Source: Verrucomicrobiaceae bacterium (GTDB lineage Bacteria > Verrucomicrobiota > Verrucomicrobiia > Verrucomicrobiales > Verrucomicrobiaceae). From it: 64,000 nucleotides of DNA. The translations under genes and the position numbers were made by a program. Shown one piece after another: positions 8,802 through 17,692 of this stretch. Location of the stretch: contig JAIXZA010000080.1 in assembly GCA_027489965.1 (NCBI GenBank), positions 62,001 through 126,000 on the forward strand. Direction: 5' to 3'. Below the pieces are notes generated by a model that ran no database searches, had not been told where the DNA came from, and was given only the letters and a program-made list of their open reading frames with translations. The stretch's first letter is position 1, and each line of letters opens with the position of its first letter.

Positions 8802-10571
8802 TTAGGCCGCAGTGTCAAAGGCTACTTGCAACTCTCCGACCGTGTGTCGATTGCAAAAGGCGTGAAAGCTCTCGTTCTCGTGCCGTCCTTTCATGTACGC
8901 CTTCAGCATGACTTCCAATGTGCTGCCCAAACTTTCTATCGGCACACCATTTAGCACCTGACGTCCGATCTTACGATTTTCGCCAAAACCACCACCAACA
9001 GTGATGTGATAACCTTCCCCACTTTCAGTCTTCACTTTAGTCCCTAGAAGGCCGATGTCTCCCATGAAATGTTGAGCGCAACTGTGTGCACAACCAGTGA
9101 AATGCACATTCACGGGAGTGTCCAGCTTCACCCGCTTGTCCAAATAATCCATCATGGCGATGGCATGTCCTTTGGTATCCGTCGCCGCAAATTTACAATA
9201 TTTGCTGCCAGTGCAGGCAATGAAGCCATTGCGAAGCGTCGAGGTCTCGCAAGGAAAGCCAAGCTTCTTCAGTGACTTTGCCAATGTCGCGGCATAGGCC
9301 GTTTTGACATTGGGAATGATGACATTTTGCCAAACCGTCAGACGCACTTCACCCGTGCCATAGCTATCAGCCAGGTCGGCCAATCGCGTGAGCTGCTTGG
9401 CCGTCATTTGCCCTACAGGAACAGTGGCACCGACATAAACCAGTCCCTCTTGCTTCTGCGGATAAATGCCGACATGAGAATGTCCTTGCTGAGAGAAGCT
9501 GCGTTTTTCTTGAATGGCTGAATCTGCGGCAAGGCGTATCAATTTAAACTTGAGAAGCTTCTCAGCTTCCAACAAAACGCCGTCTAAACCCTTATCTTCA
9601 ATAACATACTTGAAACGGGCTTTTTTACGATTGGTCCGATCACCAAAGGCAATGAAAACGCGCAGTAGAGCCACCATCACATCATTGAGCTGCTCAGGCT
9701 TCGCGAGCACGCCCCAATCACTGGCAAATGTCTGATGTCCTGTGACACCACCGAGAGCGATGCGGAAGTAAACACCCGGTTCGATGCCTTCAGCATTTTC
9801 GCCAACTTTCACTGCGCTAGCCCCGATGTCATTGGTATCCTCAACTGCCGAGATCAGTCCCCCGCCATCATAAGCGATGTTGAATTTCCGAGGCAGATCA
9901 TAGAACTCTTTTGAACCGATGATCAGCGTTGCTAGTTCATTCACGAACGGCCGCACATCAATGATCTCACAGGGATCATAGCCCGCGCAAGGATTCATGG
10001 TAATGTTGCGGATATTGTCGGCACCAGCGCCTTTGGAATGAAGCCCACAGCCTTGGATTCGACGCAGGACTTCAGGACAATTTTTGGGTTGAATGAGACG
10101 AATTTGAAAATTGTTACGAGTCGTGATTTGGATGTAACCCGTGGTGAGCTCACTAGCGATGGCAGCGATCTCGCGGAGTTGGTAACTTTTCACCACACCT
10201 CCCGGAATGCGTAGGCGGCACATGTAACCGTCCTTCACTGGATTGAGCCAAAAAAGCCCATTCCACTTGTAACGGAAAACCGACTCAGCATCTGGCTTTG
10301 CATTCCACCGTGCATCCATGACGAGTTGCTCGATGGCATCAAAGGGATACAACTCGCGCTTAATGCGCTCTTCTTTGGTCAATTCATCCAAGGCCGGACC
10401 CGCCGCCACCGCAGTAGCTGGCGCAGCACTCAAGTCCCCAAAGCTAACCCCACCCGCCGCTACGCCAGCAAAGAAGCCTTCGAGATAGCGTTTTTGTTCC
10501 GAAGAAAAGTCCTCAGTTGATGTTGAAGTGATCGCTGTACTTGATTTAAAAGGCTCTGAGGTGATAATCAT
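8802..10571 (-). CDS. nirA: NirA-family siroheme nitrite reductase
   Basis: A 589-residue siroheme/[4Fe-4S] reductase carrying out the six-electron reduction of nitrite to ammonia. The cluster/siroheme ligands are Cys453, Cys459, Cys494 and Cys498 (C-x5-C, C-x3-C), with two ferrite-like half-domains (CRLRIPGGVV, GYIQITTRNNFQIR; VPVGQMTAKQL, EVRLTVWQNVIIP). GGVTGHQTFASDWGV resembles nitrite rather than sulfite reductases. The N-terminus carries an extra segment, EQKRYLEGFFAGVAAG (25-40), that matches the first residues of the flavoprotein encoded upstream. Its ATG is three bases from the ATG of divergent hicB, so its promoter must lie in or beyond the hicBA cassette, or it depends on read-through from the porin/flavoprotein genes. 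Confidence 0.9.
   Translation of the reverse strand: MIITSEPFKSSTAITSTSTEDFSSEQKRYLEGFFAGVAAGGVSFGDLSAAPATAVAAGPALDELTKEERIKRELYPFDAIEQLVMDARWNAKPDAESVFRYKWNGLFWLNPVKDGYMCRLRIPGGVVKSYQLREIAAIASELTTGYIQITTRNNFQIRLIQPKNCPEVLRRIQGCGLHSKGAGADNIRNITMNPCAGYDPCEIIDVRPFVNELATLIIGSKEFYDLPRKFNIAYDGGGLISAVEDTNDIGASAVKVGENAEGIEPGVYFRIALGGVTGHQTFASDWGVLAKPEQLNDVMVALLRVFIAFGDRTNRKKARFKYVIEDKGLDGVLLEAEKLLKFKLIRLAADSAIQEKRSFSQQGHSHVGIYPQKQEGLVYVGATVPVGQMTAKQLTRLADLADSYGTGEVRLTVWQNVIIPNVKTAYAATLAKSLKKLGFPCETSTLRNGFIACTGSKYCKFAATDTKGHAIAMMDYLDKRVKLDTPVNVHFTGCAHSCAQHFMGDIGLLGTKVKTESGEGYHITVGGGFGENRKIGRQVLNGVPIESLGSTLEVMLKAYMKGRHENESFHAFCNRHTVGELQVAFDTAA
10558..10565 (+). promoter_or_regulatory. Shine-Dalgarno sequence for hicB
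   Basis: GAGGTGAT lies nine bases before the hicB ATG at 10575. It is notable because most other genes in the window lack such a site. It overlaps the first codons of nirA on the other strand. Confidence 0.6.
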
Positions 10572-10574
10572 GGC

Positions 10575-10802
10575 ATGAACGATTTAGAATTGACCTTTCG
10601 AGTCCGTCCAGCTGAGGAGGGTGGTTTCACCGCTGATTGTCGCTTACCATCTGGCTTGATAGCAACACAAGGAGACTCGTGGGAGGAAATGGAAACGATG
10701 GTCCGCGATGCGGTATTTTGCCATTTTATGGAGGCAGAACTAAAGCCCGGCAGAATACGATTACACCTTGAGGAAGATCGCATCATGGAAGCAGCTGCAT
10801 GA
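10575..10802 (+). CDS. hicB: HicB-like antitoxin
   Basis: A 75-residue protein (MNDLELTFRVRPAEEGGFTA ... GDSWEEMETMVRDAV) with the short beta-beta-alpha HicB partial-RNase-H-like pattern: an EEGGF/A turn and the GDSWEEM helix start. It lacks a C-terminal DNA-binding domain, so it probably neutralises HicA by binding, and autoregulation is less certain. The ATG has a clear ribosome-binding site. Its last four bases overlap hicA (ATGA), the usual arrangement of translationally coupled toxin-antitoxin genes, though here the antitoxin comes first. Its start codon is three bases from the divergent nirA start. Confidence 0.8.
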   Translation: MNDLELTFRVRPAEEGGFTADCRLPSGLIATQGDSWEEMETMVRDAVFCHFMEAELKPGRIRLHLEEDRIMEAAA

Positions 10803-11041
10803 AAGTGCCTCGAAATATTTCGGGCACAGAATTGACTAGAGCGATGAGTAGACTTGGATACAAATTGCACCGCCAAGTTGGTTCTCACATGATATTGAAA
10901 TGTGATGAACCTAGAGTCCATTCGGTTACAGTCCCCAATCACAAACCGATCAAAATTGGTACACTTTCTAGCATATTGCACGAGGTGGCTCTTCAAAGGA
11001 GCACCAGTGTGGAGTTCATTCTGAGAGAGATGAAGCTTTGA
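10799..11041 (+). CDS. hicA: HicA mRNA-interferase toxin
   Basis: An 80-residue HicA-type, double-stranded-RNA-binding-fold toxin that would cleave mRNA in the ribosome context. The signature is present: GTELTRAMSRLGYKLHRQ, the catalytic GSH (VGSHMILKC), then HSVTVPNHKPIKIGTLSSIL. It starts inside the hicB stop (ATGA). It ends four bases before the stop of the convergent flavoprotein gene, so the pair exactly fills the space between that gene and nirA. With the catalytic His intact, there is no sign of decay. Confidence 0.85.
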   Translation: MKVPRNISGTELTRAMSRLGYKLHRQVGSHMILKCDEPRVHSVTVPNHKPIKIGTLSSILHEVALQRSTSVEFILREMKL

Positions 11042-11045
11042 TGGT

Positions 11046-12662
11046 TCAATAGACATCGCGAGCATAGCGTTTGTCTTTCTTCATTTGGGCGATGTAGGCG
11101 ACTGCTTCAGCAGCCGTTTTACCGCCGACCGTTTGAATGATTTCATGTAGGGCTGTATCCACGTCTTTGGCCATGCGTTTGGCATCTCCACAGACGTAAA
11201 AATAAGCCCCTTGTTCTAGCCAGTGCCAGAGCTCACTAGCAGCTTCAAGCATGCGTGTTTGAACATAGATTTTTTCTTGCTGATCGCGGCTGAAAGCAGT
11301 GTCTAGGCGAGTAAGGGTACCTTTCTTCAGCCACTCGGTGATTTGATCATGGTAAAGAAAATCGGTGTCGCGTTTTTGATCGCCAAAGAAGAGCCAGTTT
11401 TTACCAGGAGCAGCCGTGGCTTCACGCTCTTCAAGGAAGGCACGAAATGGGGCAATACCTGTTCCTGGACCCACCATGATGACCGGCTTGGTCAAATCGG
11501 TCGGCAAACGAAAATGATTGGCGGCATGGAAATAAAGACCGGTCGTTTCCCCGAGTGCAAGTCGGTCGGCAAGGAAGGTTGAGGCGACACCTTTATGCTC
11601 AATTCCTTCTGTATTGTAGCGCACGGCGGCTACGCAAAGATGCACTTCTTCAGGATGAGCCTTCAGACTGGAGGCGATGGAATACAGACGAGGCTGAAGT
11701 TTACGGAGATTTTCAATGAATGCGGCCAGCTTTAGACCGACTTCAGGTGTCTTCCCAAACAAATGACGAACTTCGTAATGCTTGATGAGAGCCTCACGCA
11801 GAGGCGCTGATCCGCTATCAGGTAAGCTGACTTCTGATTGCGGATCGAAGCCATGCGAGGCAATAACGGAATCCACCACGTCAGGGCAATTCTGAACGAA
11901 GACGCCGAGGGCATCTCCGACTTCATACGTTAAACCACTGCCTGCCAATGAGAATGCGATATGGCGTGTATCTTTACTGCTGCCTTTGGTGTTTAAATTA
12001 GTATTAGAAAGCAGGGTTGCTGGGAAGGGTTTCTTCTTCGAAAAACCTGTGTCTTCTGGCTCGTCCACCGTAACAGTTTCTTTTTTACCACTGAGAATCG
12101 TGAAGGCTGTACTGGACCATTTTTTGGCTAGATCATCAAATTCGACATCGCAATCCACACGATCGACGATGCGATTGGCCCCCAACTCGGCGAGGCGTTT
12201 ATCGAGATTTTTACCGGCAAGGCAAAAGGTGTCTCCATAGTTCATGTCACCGAGGGCCAGAACACTGTATTGGACACCTTCTAGTTTGGGGCTGCTGCCG
12301 TTTTGATTGAGGCTATCCCAAAAAGAAATGGCGTTATCAGGCATCTCCCCTTCCCCCCAAGTGCTGGTGATGAGAAGAACGTTTTTGTCTTTGACAAGGT
12401 CGGCTGGTTGCAGCGAGTCGAGGCCCGCAGCTCGCGCTGCGAAACCCCGACCCGATGCTTCCCTGGCCAGCCGCTTGGCCAAACTTTCCGCATTGCCGCT
12501 CTGACTGCCGAAGGCGATCAGCAGAGGTTGTTTCTCTTCCAAGTTGGCACTGCCAGGAGCTGGCGCAGCACGATTCAAGACTCCGGCAAGAAAGCCATTG
12601 AGCCACGCACGCTGTTCAACGGTGAACGGAGCGTTATCAGGAATAAGTGGAACAATCTTCAT
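11046..12662 (-). CDS. CysJ-like diflavin reductase (NADPH:sulfite/nitrite reductase flavoprotein)
   Basis: A 538-residue diflavin reductase. It has a flavodoxin-like FMN domain (FGSQSGNAESLAKRLA, STWGEGEMPDNA, LALGDMNYGDTFCLAG), an FAD domain (RLYSIASS, followed by GVASTFLADRL) and an NADPH domain (GPGTGIAPFRAFLEER, WLFFGDQ, YFYVCGDAKRMAKDV), ending in the family-typical YARDVY. It should pass electrons from NADPH through FAD and FMN to a siroheme partner. Because nirA is the nearest reductase, nitrite reductase is the likely acceptor rather than sulfite reductase. Residues 16-30 (EQRAWLNGFLAGVLN) resemble the N-terminal CysJ segment that supports oligomerisation in E. coli, and a copy is found in NirA. 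Confidence 0.88.
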   Translation of the reverse strand: MKIVPLIPDNAPFTVEQRAWLNGFLAGVLNRAAPAPGSANLEEKQPLLIAFGSQSGNAESLAKRLAREASGRGFAARAAGLDSLQPADLVKDKNVLLITSTWGEGEMPDNAISFWDSLNQNGSSPKLEGVQYSVLALGDMNYGDTFCLAGKNLDKRLAELGANRIVDRVDCDVEFDDLAKKWSSTAFTILSGKKETVTVDEPEDTGFSKKKPFPATLLSNTNLNTKGSSKDTRHIAFSLAGSGLTYEVGDALGVFVQNCPDVVDSVIASHGFDPQSEVSLPDSGSAPLREALIKHYEVRHLFGKTPEVGLKLAAFIENLRKLQPRLYSIASSLKAHPEEVHLCVAAVRYNTEGIEHKGVASTFLADRLALGETTGLYFHAANHFRLPTDLTKPVIMVGPGTGIAPFRAFLEEREATAAPGKNWLFFGDQKRDTDFLYHDQITEWLKKGTLTRLDTAFSRDQQEKIYVQTRMLEAASELWHWLEQGAYFYVCGDAKRMAKDVDTALHEIIQTVGGKTAAEAVAYIAQMKKDKRYARDVY

Positions 12663-12692
12663 CTTTCAGAGCGGCTTGAGAGATGAATGCGA

Positions 12693-14096
12693 TTAGAAAT
12701 CGATTTGAACCTGCATGTATGCAAAGTGAGCTGTGTCGTCTTTGCGTGCTGCTGTTTGCGTGTCAGAGAGGTAAGCACCAGGAAGGAAAATGCTGTAACC
12801 TGCTGTAAGTGCGACGTGCGGGTTGTATTTATAGACTGCGGTCAAATCGATTTCTTGACCTCTGAATGTGCTGGCATTCCTGGCGGCTGCTGCATTGGCA
12901 GGAACTTTAAGGACACCATTTACCCGACGCCAGGAATCATCGTTGGTAGCATTCCAATAGAGGTGGTAATCGAGATTAACTTTCAACTTTTTACTTGGTT
13001 GAATGCTCAAATTCAACTGTGGGTTATGCATGTTGGTCCAGCTCGTTGTATCCATGAAACCATAGAAGAGATGGTTTGTAGGATAAAGGTTTTGAAAGGT
13101 GCCAACATCGCCATCTGTGGCGTCGCTATCGCCGCTGCCATAGTTGTATTGGACGCCGATGCGTGGCTTCCAGGCATGTTCGAAGTTGTATCCAGCTCCC
13201 CAGTTTCCTGCAAAGGCTGTTAGATCACGACCAGAGACTTCGCCTGTTTGAAAAGCCATTTCCATGCTGTAGTCAAATCCACCGAGCTTTTTTGGATCAC
13301 CTTTCCACAAGGTGCCAAAGGTGTAAAAGCTGCTGTCACCTAGACGTGCACCGAAGTCACCATTGCCCTGATCACCTTTGTGATAAGCATAGAAATCCGT
13401 CGTGGTGTTAATGGGCACCCATTGTGTGGCAAGGTAGATGCCACTGAAAACTGAGTCCATTGCGTTCTGATTGTCAAACACCTGTGAGTTGTTCCACTCA
13501 TGGTCTTTATAACTAACAGGACTGGATGTGAAGATGTCCAAAGCAAAGGAAGCGCCTGCGTAGCGCAATTTGATCGCATCAAAAGTGCGCGCTTGATTCA
13601 ACCACTCAAGTGGCCCCACAAGACGCTGATCACCATAAGCCAAGAATTGACGACCAACAGTAGCGCTGATTCCTTTTTTAATGTCTCCGAGTTGAACGTA
13701 GGCTTTGAGGATATCGAAGCTATCATCCCCTTCTGAACCAAAGCTACCAGGACTGCCGATATCATTATTACGGCTACCACCGAGTTCACGAACATCCTGC
13801 CCTTGAACATAAAGCTTAAACCAAGGAGTCACGGCGTAACCAAGCCCGAGGCGGAAACGCTGAAGCAACCAGGAGGCATCCTGTGGCCCATTCACACTGC
13901 TGTTGAAATCAAAATTGTTCTCGCGGATTTCAGCGCGCATTTTTTCTTGGATGTCCACGGTCAGTTTCCCATCAAGGAAAGTGATCGGGGCGTATCCCGG
14001 AGGCGGGAGTGGGGCGGGAGCTGCTGGGGTAGCAGCGGGAGTGCCGGCTAGGCCATATGAAGCCGAAGCAAGCAAGAGGAGTGCTGTTTTTTTCAT
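12693..14096 (-). CDS. Alginate-export-family outer-membrane porin
   Basis: 467 residues from ATG 14096, where MKKTALLLLASASYGLAG forms a signal peptide followed by a Pro/Ala-rich linker. The rest alternates amphipathic strands rich in aromatic residues (WLLQRFRLGLGY, FDAIKLRYAGASFALDIF, HFAYMQVQIDF) and ends in Phe, as expected for a beta barrel. The pattern ATVGRQFLAYGDQRLVG is typical of the alginate_exp/AlgE-like group. Its place ahead of the nitrate genes suggests a nitrate or anion porin; this is inference. A longer reading to 14204 would cross the sigma-54-like site and is rejected. Confidence 0.82.
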   Translation of the reverse strand: MKKTALLLLASASYGLAGTPAATPAAPAPLPPPGYAPITFLDGKLTVDIQEKMRAEIRENNFDFNSSVNGPQDASWLLQRFRLGLGYAVTPWFKLYVQGQDVRELGGSRNNDIGSPGSFGSEGDDSFDILKAYVQLGDIKKGISATVGRQFLAYGDQRLVGPLEWLNQARTFDAIKLRYAGASFALDIFTSSPVSYKDHEWNNSQVFDNQNAMDSVFSGIYLATQWVPINTTTDFYAYHKGDQGNGDFGARLGDSSFYTFGTLWKGDPKKLGGFDYSMEMAFQTGEVSGRDLTAFAGNWGAGYNFEHAWKPRIGVQYNYGSGDSDATDGDVGTFQNLYPTNHLFYGFMDTTSWTNMHNPQLNLSIQPSKKLKVNLDYHLYWNATNDDSWRRVNGVLKVPANAAAARNASTFRGQEIDLTAVYKYNPHVALTAGYSIFLPGAYLSDTQTAARKDDTAHFAYMQVQIDF

Positions 14097-14187
14097 CTCA
14101 GTGTTAGGTGTTGTTTTGTTGAGTTTGGCTACGCGGCGGCTGTAGGGAGAAATGAGAATCAGGGATGATTCAGACACAAAAAGACTG

Positions 14188-14203
14188 AGCCGTGTGCGTG
14201 CCA
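14188..14203 (-). promoter_or_regulatory. Candidate sigma-54 (-24/-12) promoter for the nitrate-assimilation genes
   Basis: On the minus strand the sequence TGGCACGCACACGGCT shows the complete -24 block TGGCACG, then four bases, then CGGCT in place of TTGCW; GG and GC are ten bases apart as required. The predicted start would be near 14177, leaving a leader of about 80 bases before the porin ATG. Assimilatory nitrate genes are sigma-54/NtrC-controlled in many bacteria. The -12 block matches only partly. Confidence 0.45.
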
Positions 14204-14252
14204 ATTGGCCCGACGGAAATGAAAGATGGCTTGAATCCTATTCGTGCCTTTG

Positions 14253-14267
14253 ATGAATTTCATTCAT
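14253..14267. promoter_or_regulatory. Inverted repeat ATGAAT-TTC-ATTCAT, possible operator
   Basis: A perfect six-base inverted repeat with a three-base centre lies about 50 bases upstream of the sigma-54-like site and about 180 bases from the divergent receiver-MBL gene. It could bind a regulator of either gene. The arms are short and AT-rich, so chance is possible. Confidence 0.3.
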
Positions 14268-14445
14268 GCATTTCCAAACTAGATACTCCAGCCTAATTCA
14301 TTGTACTGCGTGAAGCTCGGACAACGGGCACGCCTAAATAGCCCTTGGCCAGCATCGGACTAGACTTGCCAGTTCTAAAAGAGGGCCTAGCTTTCAAACG
14401 GGCTCGTTATCTACTCATGCCGAGCCCTGAGATTCTTTAACTTCC

Positions 14446-15771
<1,326 letters not shown>

Positions 15772-15792
15772 ACTTAGGCTCCTGCGGCAACC

Positions 15793-16968
15793 TCAGGCAA
15801 GCAACCAACGCACCCATGATGGAGCATTGATCTGCACCAAGAGCGTTAAACTAGCGGCAATAATCACTCCACAGGCACCGACGATCACGACCTCAAATAG
15901 CTTCGTCAAAGTCAGCGCAAAGGGTGAAACACCGACATCCCCGAGTGTGGCGAATTCTCGACGGCGCAGTCTGAAGGAAAGGGCAAAAACCAGAGCCGCA
16001 ATGGCAAGGGCGGCCCCGAGGGTGAGCGCCATGACGGCAAGAGCCAATGTCTGCACCTGAAAAAGCGTATTCATAAGCGCATCAAATTCTTCACTCGGGC
16101 GGATGAGTTGCACAGGGCTCGTACTTTTTAAATAGCGCCCCGCCAGCAGCGCCTCAGCCTTGGCATCCTTGGGCACCACGATGATGGCGCTGATTTCATA
16201 CCCTGACTGATCACCATGAAAATGAAAGCCGTTCAAGTTCGCTTCGGTGACTTCATTGAACATGCGCACACTGGCGTTGGCGACGGTGTTACCCGACTCC
16301 GTTTTAAGCACGGCATCCTTTGTCGCTACGACGTCGTCATGCCCATGGGCCAGCCCTTGGATGAGCCAAACCGTCTTCAGATCCACAAAGATGGCGTCAT
16401 CATCTGGCGTGCCATTTGCGGCTAAGATACCTCTGATCCGCATCTTCAAAGGATACACACCGGCGATATCGAAGACCTGTTCTTGTGATGAAAAAAGCGC
16501 ATCTCCAGGCTTCAGCCCCCGGCGCTGAGCGACCCGCGCTCCGAGCACGCAGTCGCCAAGACGAGTGATCATTTGACCCGTAGCCAGATGAAGACCCCGA
16601 AAGCCAAAGTAATCGATCTCGGTTCCAATAATCGGCGACTCCTGCGCATGAAATCTCACATCTAGGGGAATCGCTTTGCCCAAACCAGACTCTCGAAGCT
16701 CCTGCAAATGCATCATTGTGATCGGCGGCAGCGGCTGTCTCTTAAAATACAGGGCAGTGAGCATCAGATCCAGCGCACTGCCACGGGCACCGATCAATTG
16801 AGGCGTCGAGACAGCACGATCACGCATGGCCAACTCAGTGGTCTGGACGAGCACACGCAGACAAAGCGGCAATGCGATCACCAAAGCTAGAGCCCCTGCA
16901 AGCAGCAGTGTCTGCAAGCGATGCCGCGCCACGTAGCGCCAAGCGAGATAAAAGGCAGCACTGATCAT
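15793..16968 (-). CDS. FtsX-like ABC transporter permease
   Basis: A 391-residue permease of the MacB/LolC type. It has one N-terminal membrane helix (LQTLLLAGALALVIALPLCL), a large periplasmic domain of about 260 residues, and a C-terminal set of three helices (TLFQVQTLALAVMALTLGAA onward). The charged segment RLRRREFATLGDVGVSP matches the cytoplasmic coupling loop of FtsX permeases. Its ATG overlaps the stop of the ATPase gene by four bases (ATGA), so the two make one transporter. These systems extract lipoproteins or export small molecules and peptides; the substrate is not predictable here. Confidence 0.85.
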   Translation of the reverse strand: MISAAFYLAWRYVARHRLQTLLLAGALALVIALPLCLRVLVQTTELAMRDRAVSTPQLIGARGSALDLMLTALYFKRQPLPPITMMHLQELRESGLGKAIPLDVRFHAQESPIIGTEIDYFGFRGLHLATGQMITRLGDCVLGARVAQRRGLKPGDALFSSQEQVFDIAGVYPLKMRIRGILAANGTPDDDAIFVDLKTVWLIQGLAHGHDDVVATKDAVLKTESGNTVANASVRMFNEVTEANLNGFHFHGDQSGYEISAIIVVPKDAKAEALLAGRYLKSTSPVQLIRPSEEFDALMNTLFQVQTLALAVMALTLGAALAIAALVFALSFRLRRREFATLGDVGVSPFALTLTKLFEVVIVGACGVIIAASLTLLVQINAPSWVRWLLA

Positions 16969-17618
16969 GAAGTGTAATCCTCCACTTTAGCATGAATGGG
17001 AAACCGCGAGATGAGCTCCGTATCATGAGTGACCATGATCAGGCATGCCTGATTTTCCCGAATGTAATCTTGGAGCAAATCCATGACCACCTCACGTCGA
17101 ACGGCATCTAATGAAGCAGTCGGCTCATCGGTGAACAAAAATCGTGGACGATGCGCCAAAGCTCTAGCAATGGCCACGCGCTGACGTTCACCCTGAGACA
17201 GTTGACCGGCCAACTTCCGCCAATGCTTGTCGATCTCCAATCGCTCCGCCAAACCACGGACAGATTGGATGGTTACCGCATTCGAATGCTCTTTTCGAAA
17301 GCGCTGAGGCAGCAGGATGTTTTCTTCGACGGTCAGATAATCCAGCAAAGCAAAATCCTGAAAAACCAATCCCACGTCGTTCAGGCGAAAAGCGCGACGA
17401 TCAGTCTCATTCAGACGGCTGAGTGAAACCGCGCCCAACTTTACATCTCCTGTATGCGGCTGAAGCAAACCTGTCATGAGCCGCAAAAGGGTCGTCTTCC
17501 CGACCCCGCTGGGTCCTAGTAAAGCCAGACTCTGACCTGCCGCGACCGTCAATGACTCCACCCGCAGCCGAAATGAGCTGCCAGGATAAGCAAAGCTAAG
17601 GTCAGTGATGGAAATCAT
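16965..17618 (-). CDS. LolD/MacB-type ABC transporter ATPase
   Basis: 217 residues from ATG 17618 (MISITDLSFAYPG). It has a Walker A GPSGVGKTT, Q-loop FQDFALLDYLTVEENI, signature LSQGERQRVAIARAL, Walker B FLFTDEPTASLD and switch His in MVTHDTEL. The signature starts LSQG, as in LolD and MacB relatives. A longer reading to 17690 would translate across two palindromes and is unlikely. It is co-transcribed with the FtsX-like permease. The paired palindromes just upstream probably control both genes. Confidence 0.87.
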   Translation of the reverse strand: MISITDLSFAYPGSSFRLRVESLTVAAGQSLALLGPSGVGKTTLLRLMTGLLQPHTGDVKLGAVSLSRLNETDRRAFRLNDVGLVFQDFALLDYLTVEENILLPQRFRKEHSNAVTIQSVRGLAERLEIDKHWRKLAGQLSQGERQRVAIARALAHRPRFLFTDEPTASLDAVRREVVMDLLQDYIRENQACLIMVTHDTELISRFPIHAKVEDYTS

Positions 17619-17632
17619 GCCTGCAAGATAGC

Positions 17633-17651
17633 CTAGTTGCGCCGCAACTAG
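17633..17651. promoter_or_regulatory. Palindromic operator candidate 1 (CTAGTTGCG-C-CGCAACTAG)
   Basis: Nine-base arms are perfect around a one-base centre, located 15 bases before the ATPase start codon. The AGTTGC/GCAACT core is shared with the second palindrome. The spacing and symmetry fit a dimeric repressor, for example of the MarR or TetR class. On the plus strand a run of six T follows after four bases, but there is no plus-strand gene to terminate. Confidence 0.6.
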
Positions 17652-17666
17652 TGAGTTTTTTCCGAA

Positions 17667-17685
17667 CCAGTTGCAGCGCAACTGG
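17667..17685. promoter_or_regulatory. Palindromic operator candidate 2 (CCAGTTGC-AGC-GCAACTGG)
   Basis: Eight-base perfect arms around AGC, with its centre 34 bases (about three helical turns) from the centre of palindrome 1. It sits just after the rimO stop, so it belongs to the ABC transporter control region. Confidence 0.6.
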
Positions 17686-17692
17686 ACCACGA

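Larger units (their letters stand above)
14097..14445. other. Intergenic control region between nitrate block and receiver-hydrolase gene
   Basis: 349 bases separate the divergent porin and receiver-MBL starts. It holds a sigma-54-like element for the minus strand at 14188-14203 and a short inverted repeat at 14253-14267. No small ORF or RNA gene is supported here. Confidence 0.6.

Noticed and set aside
10568..11065. 165-codon minus-strand frame across hicBA
   Set aside because: It is the complement of two genes with clear HicA and HicB motifs and a ribosome-binding site; its own translation has no recognisable features.
17633..17651. Terminator reading for the palindrome
   Set aside because: The T-run follows only on the plus strand, where no gene precedes it; on the minus strand an A-run follows.
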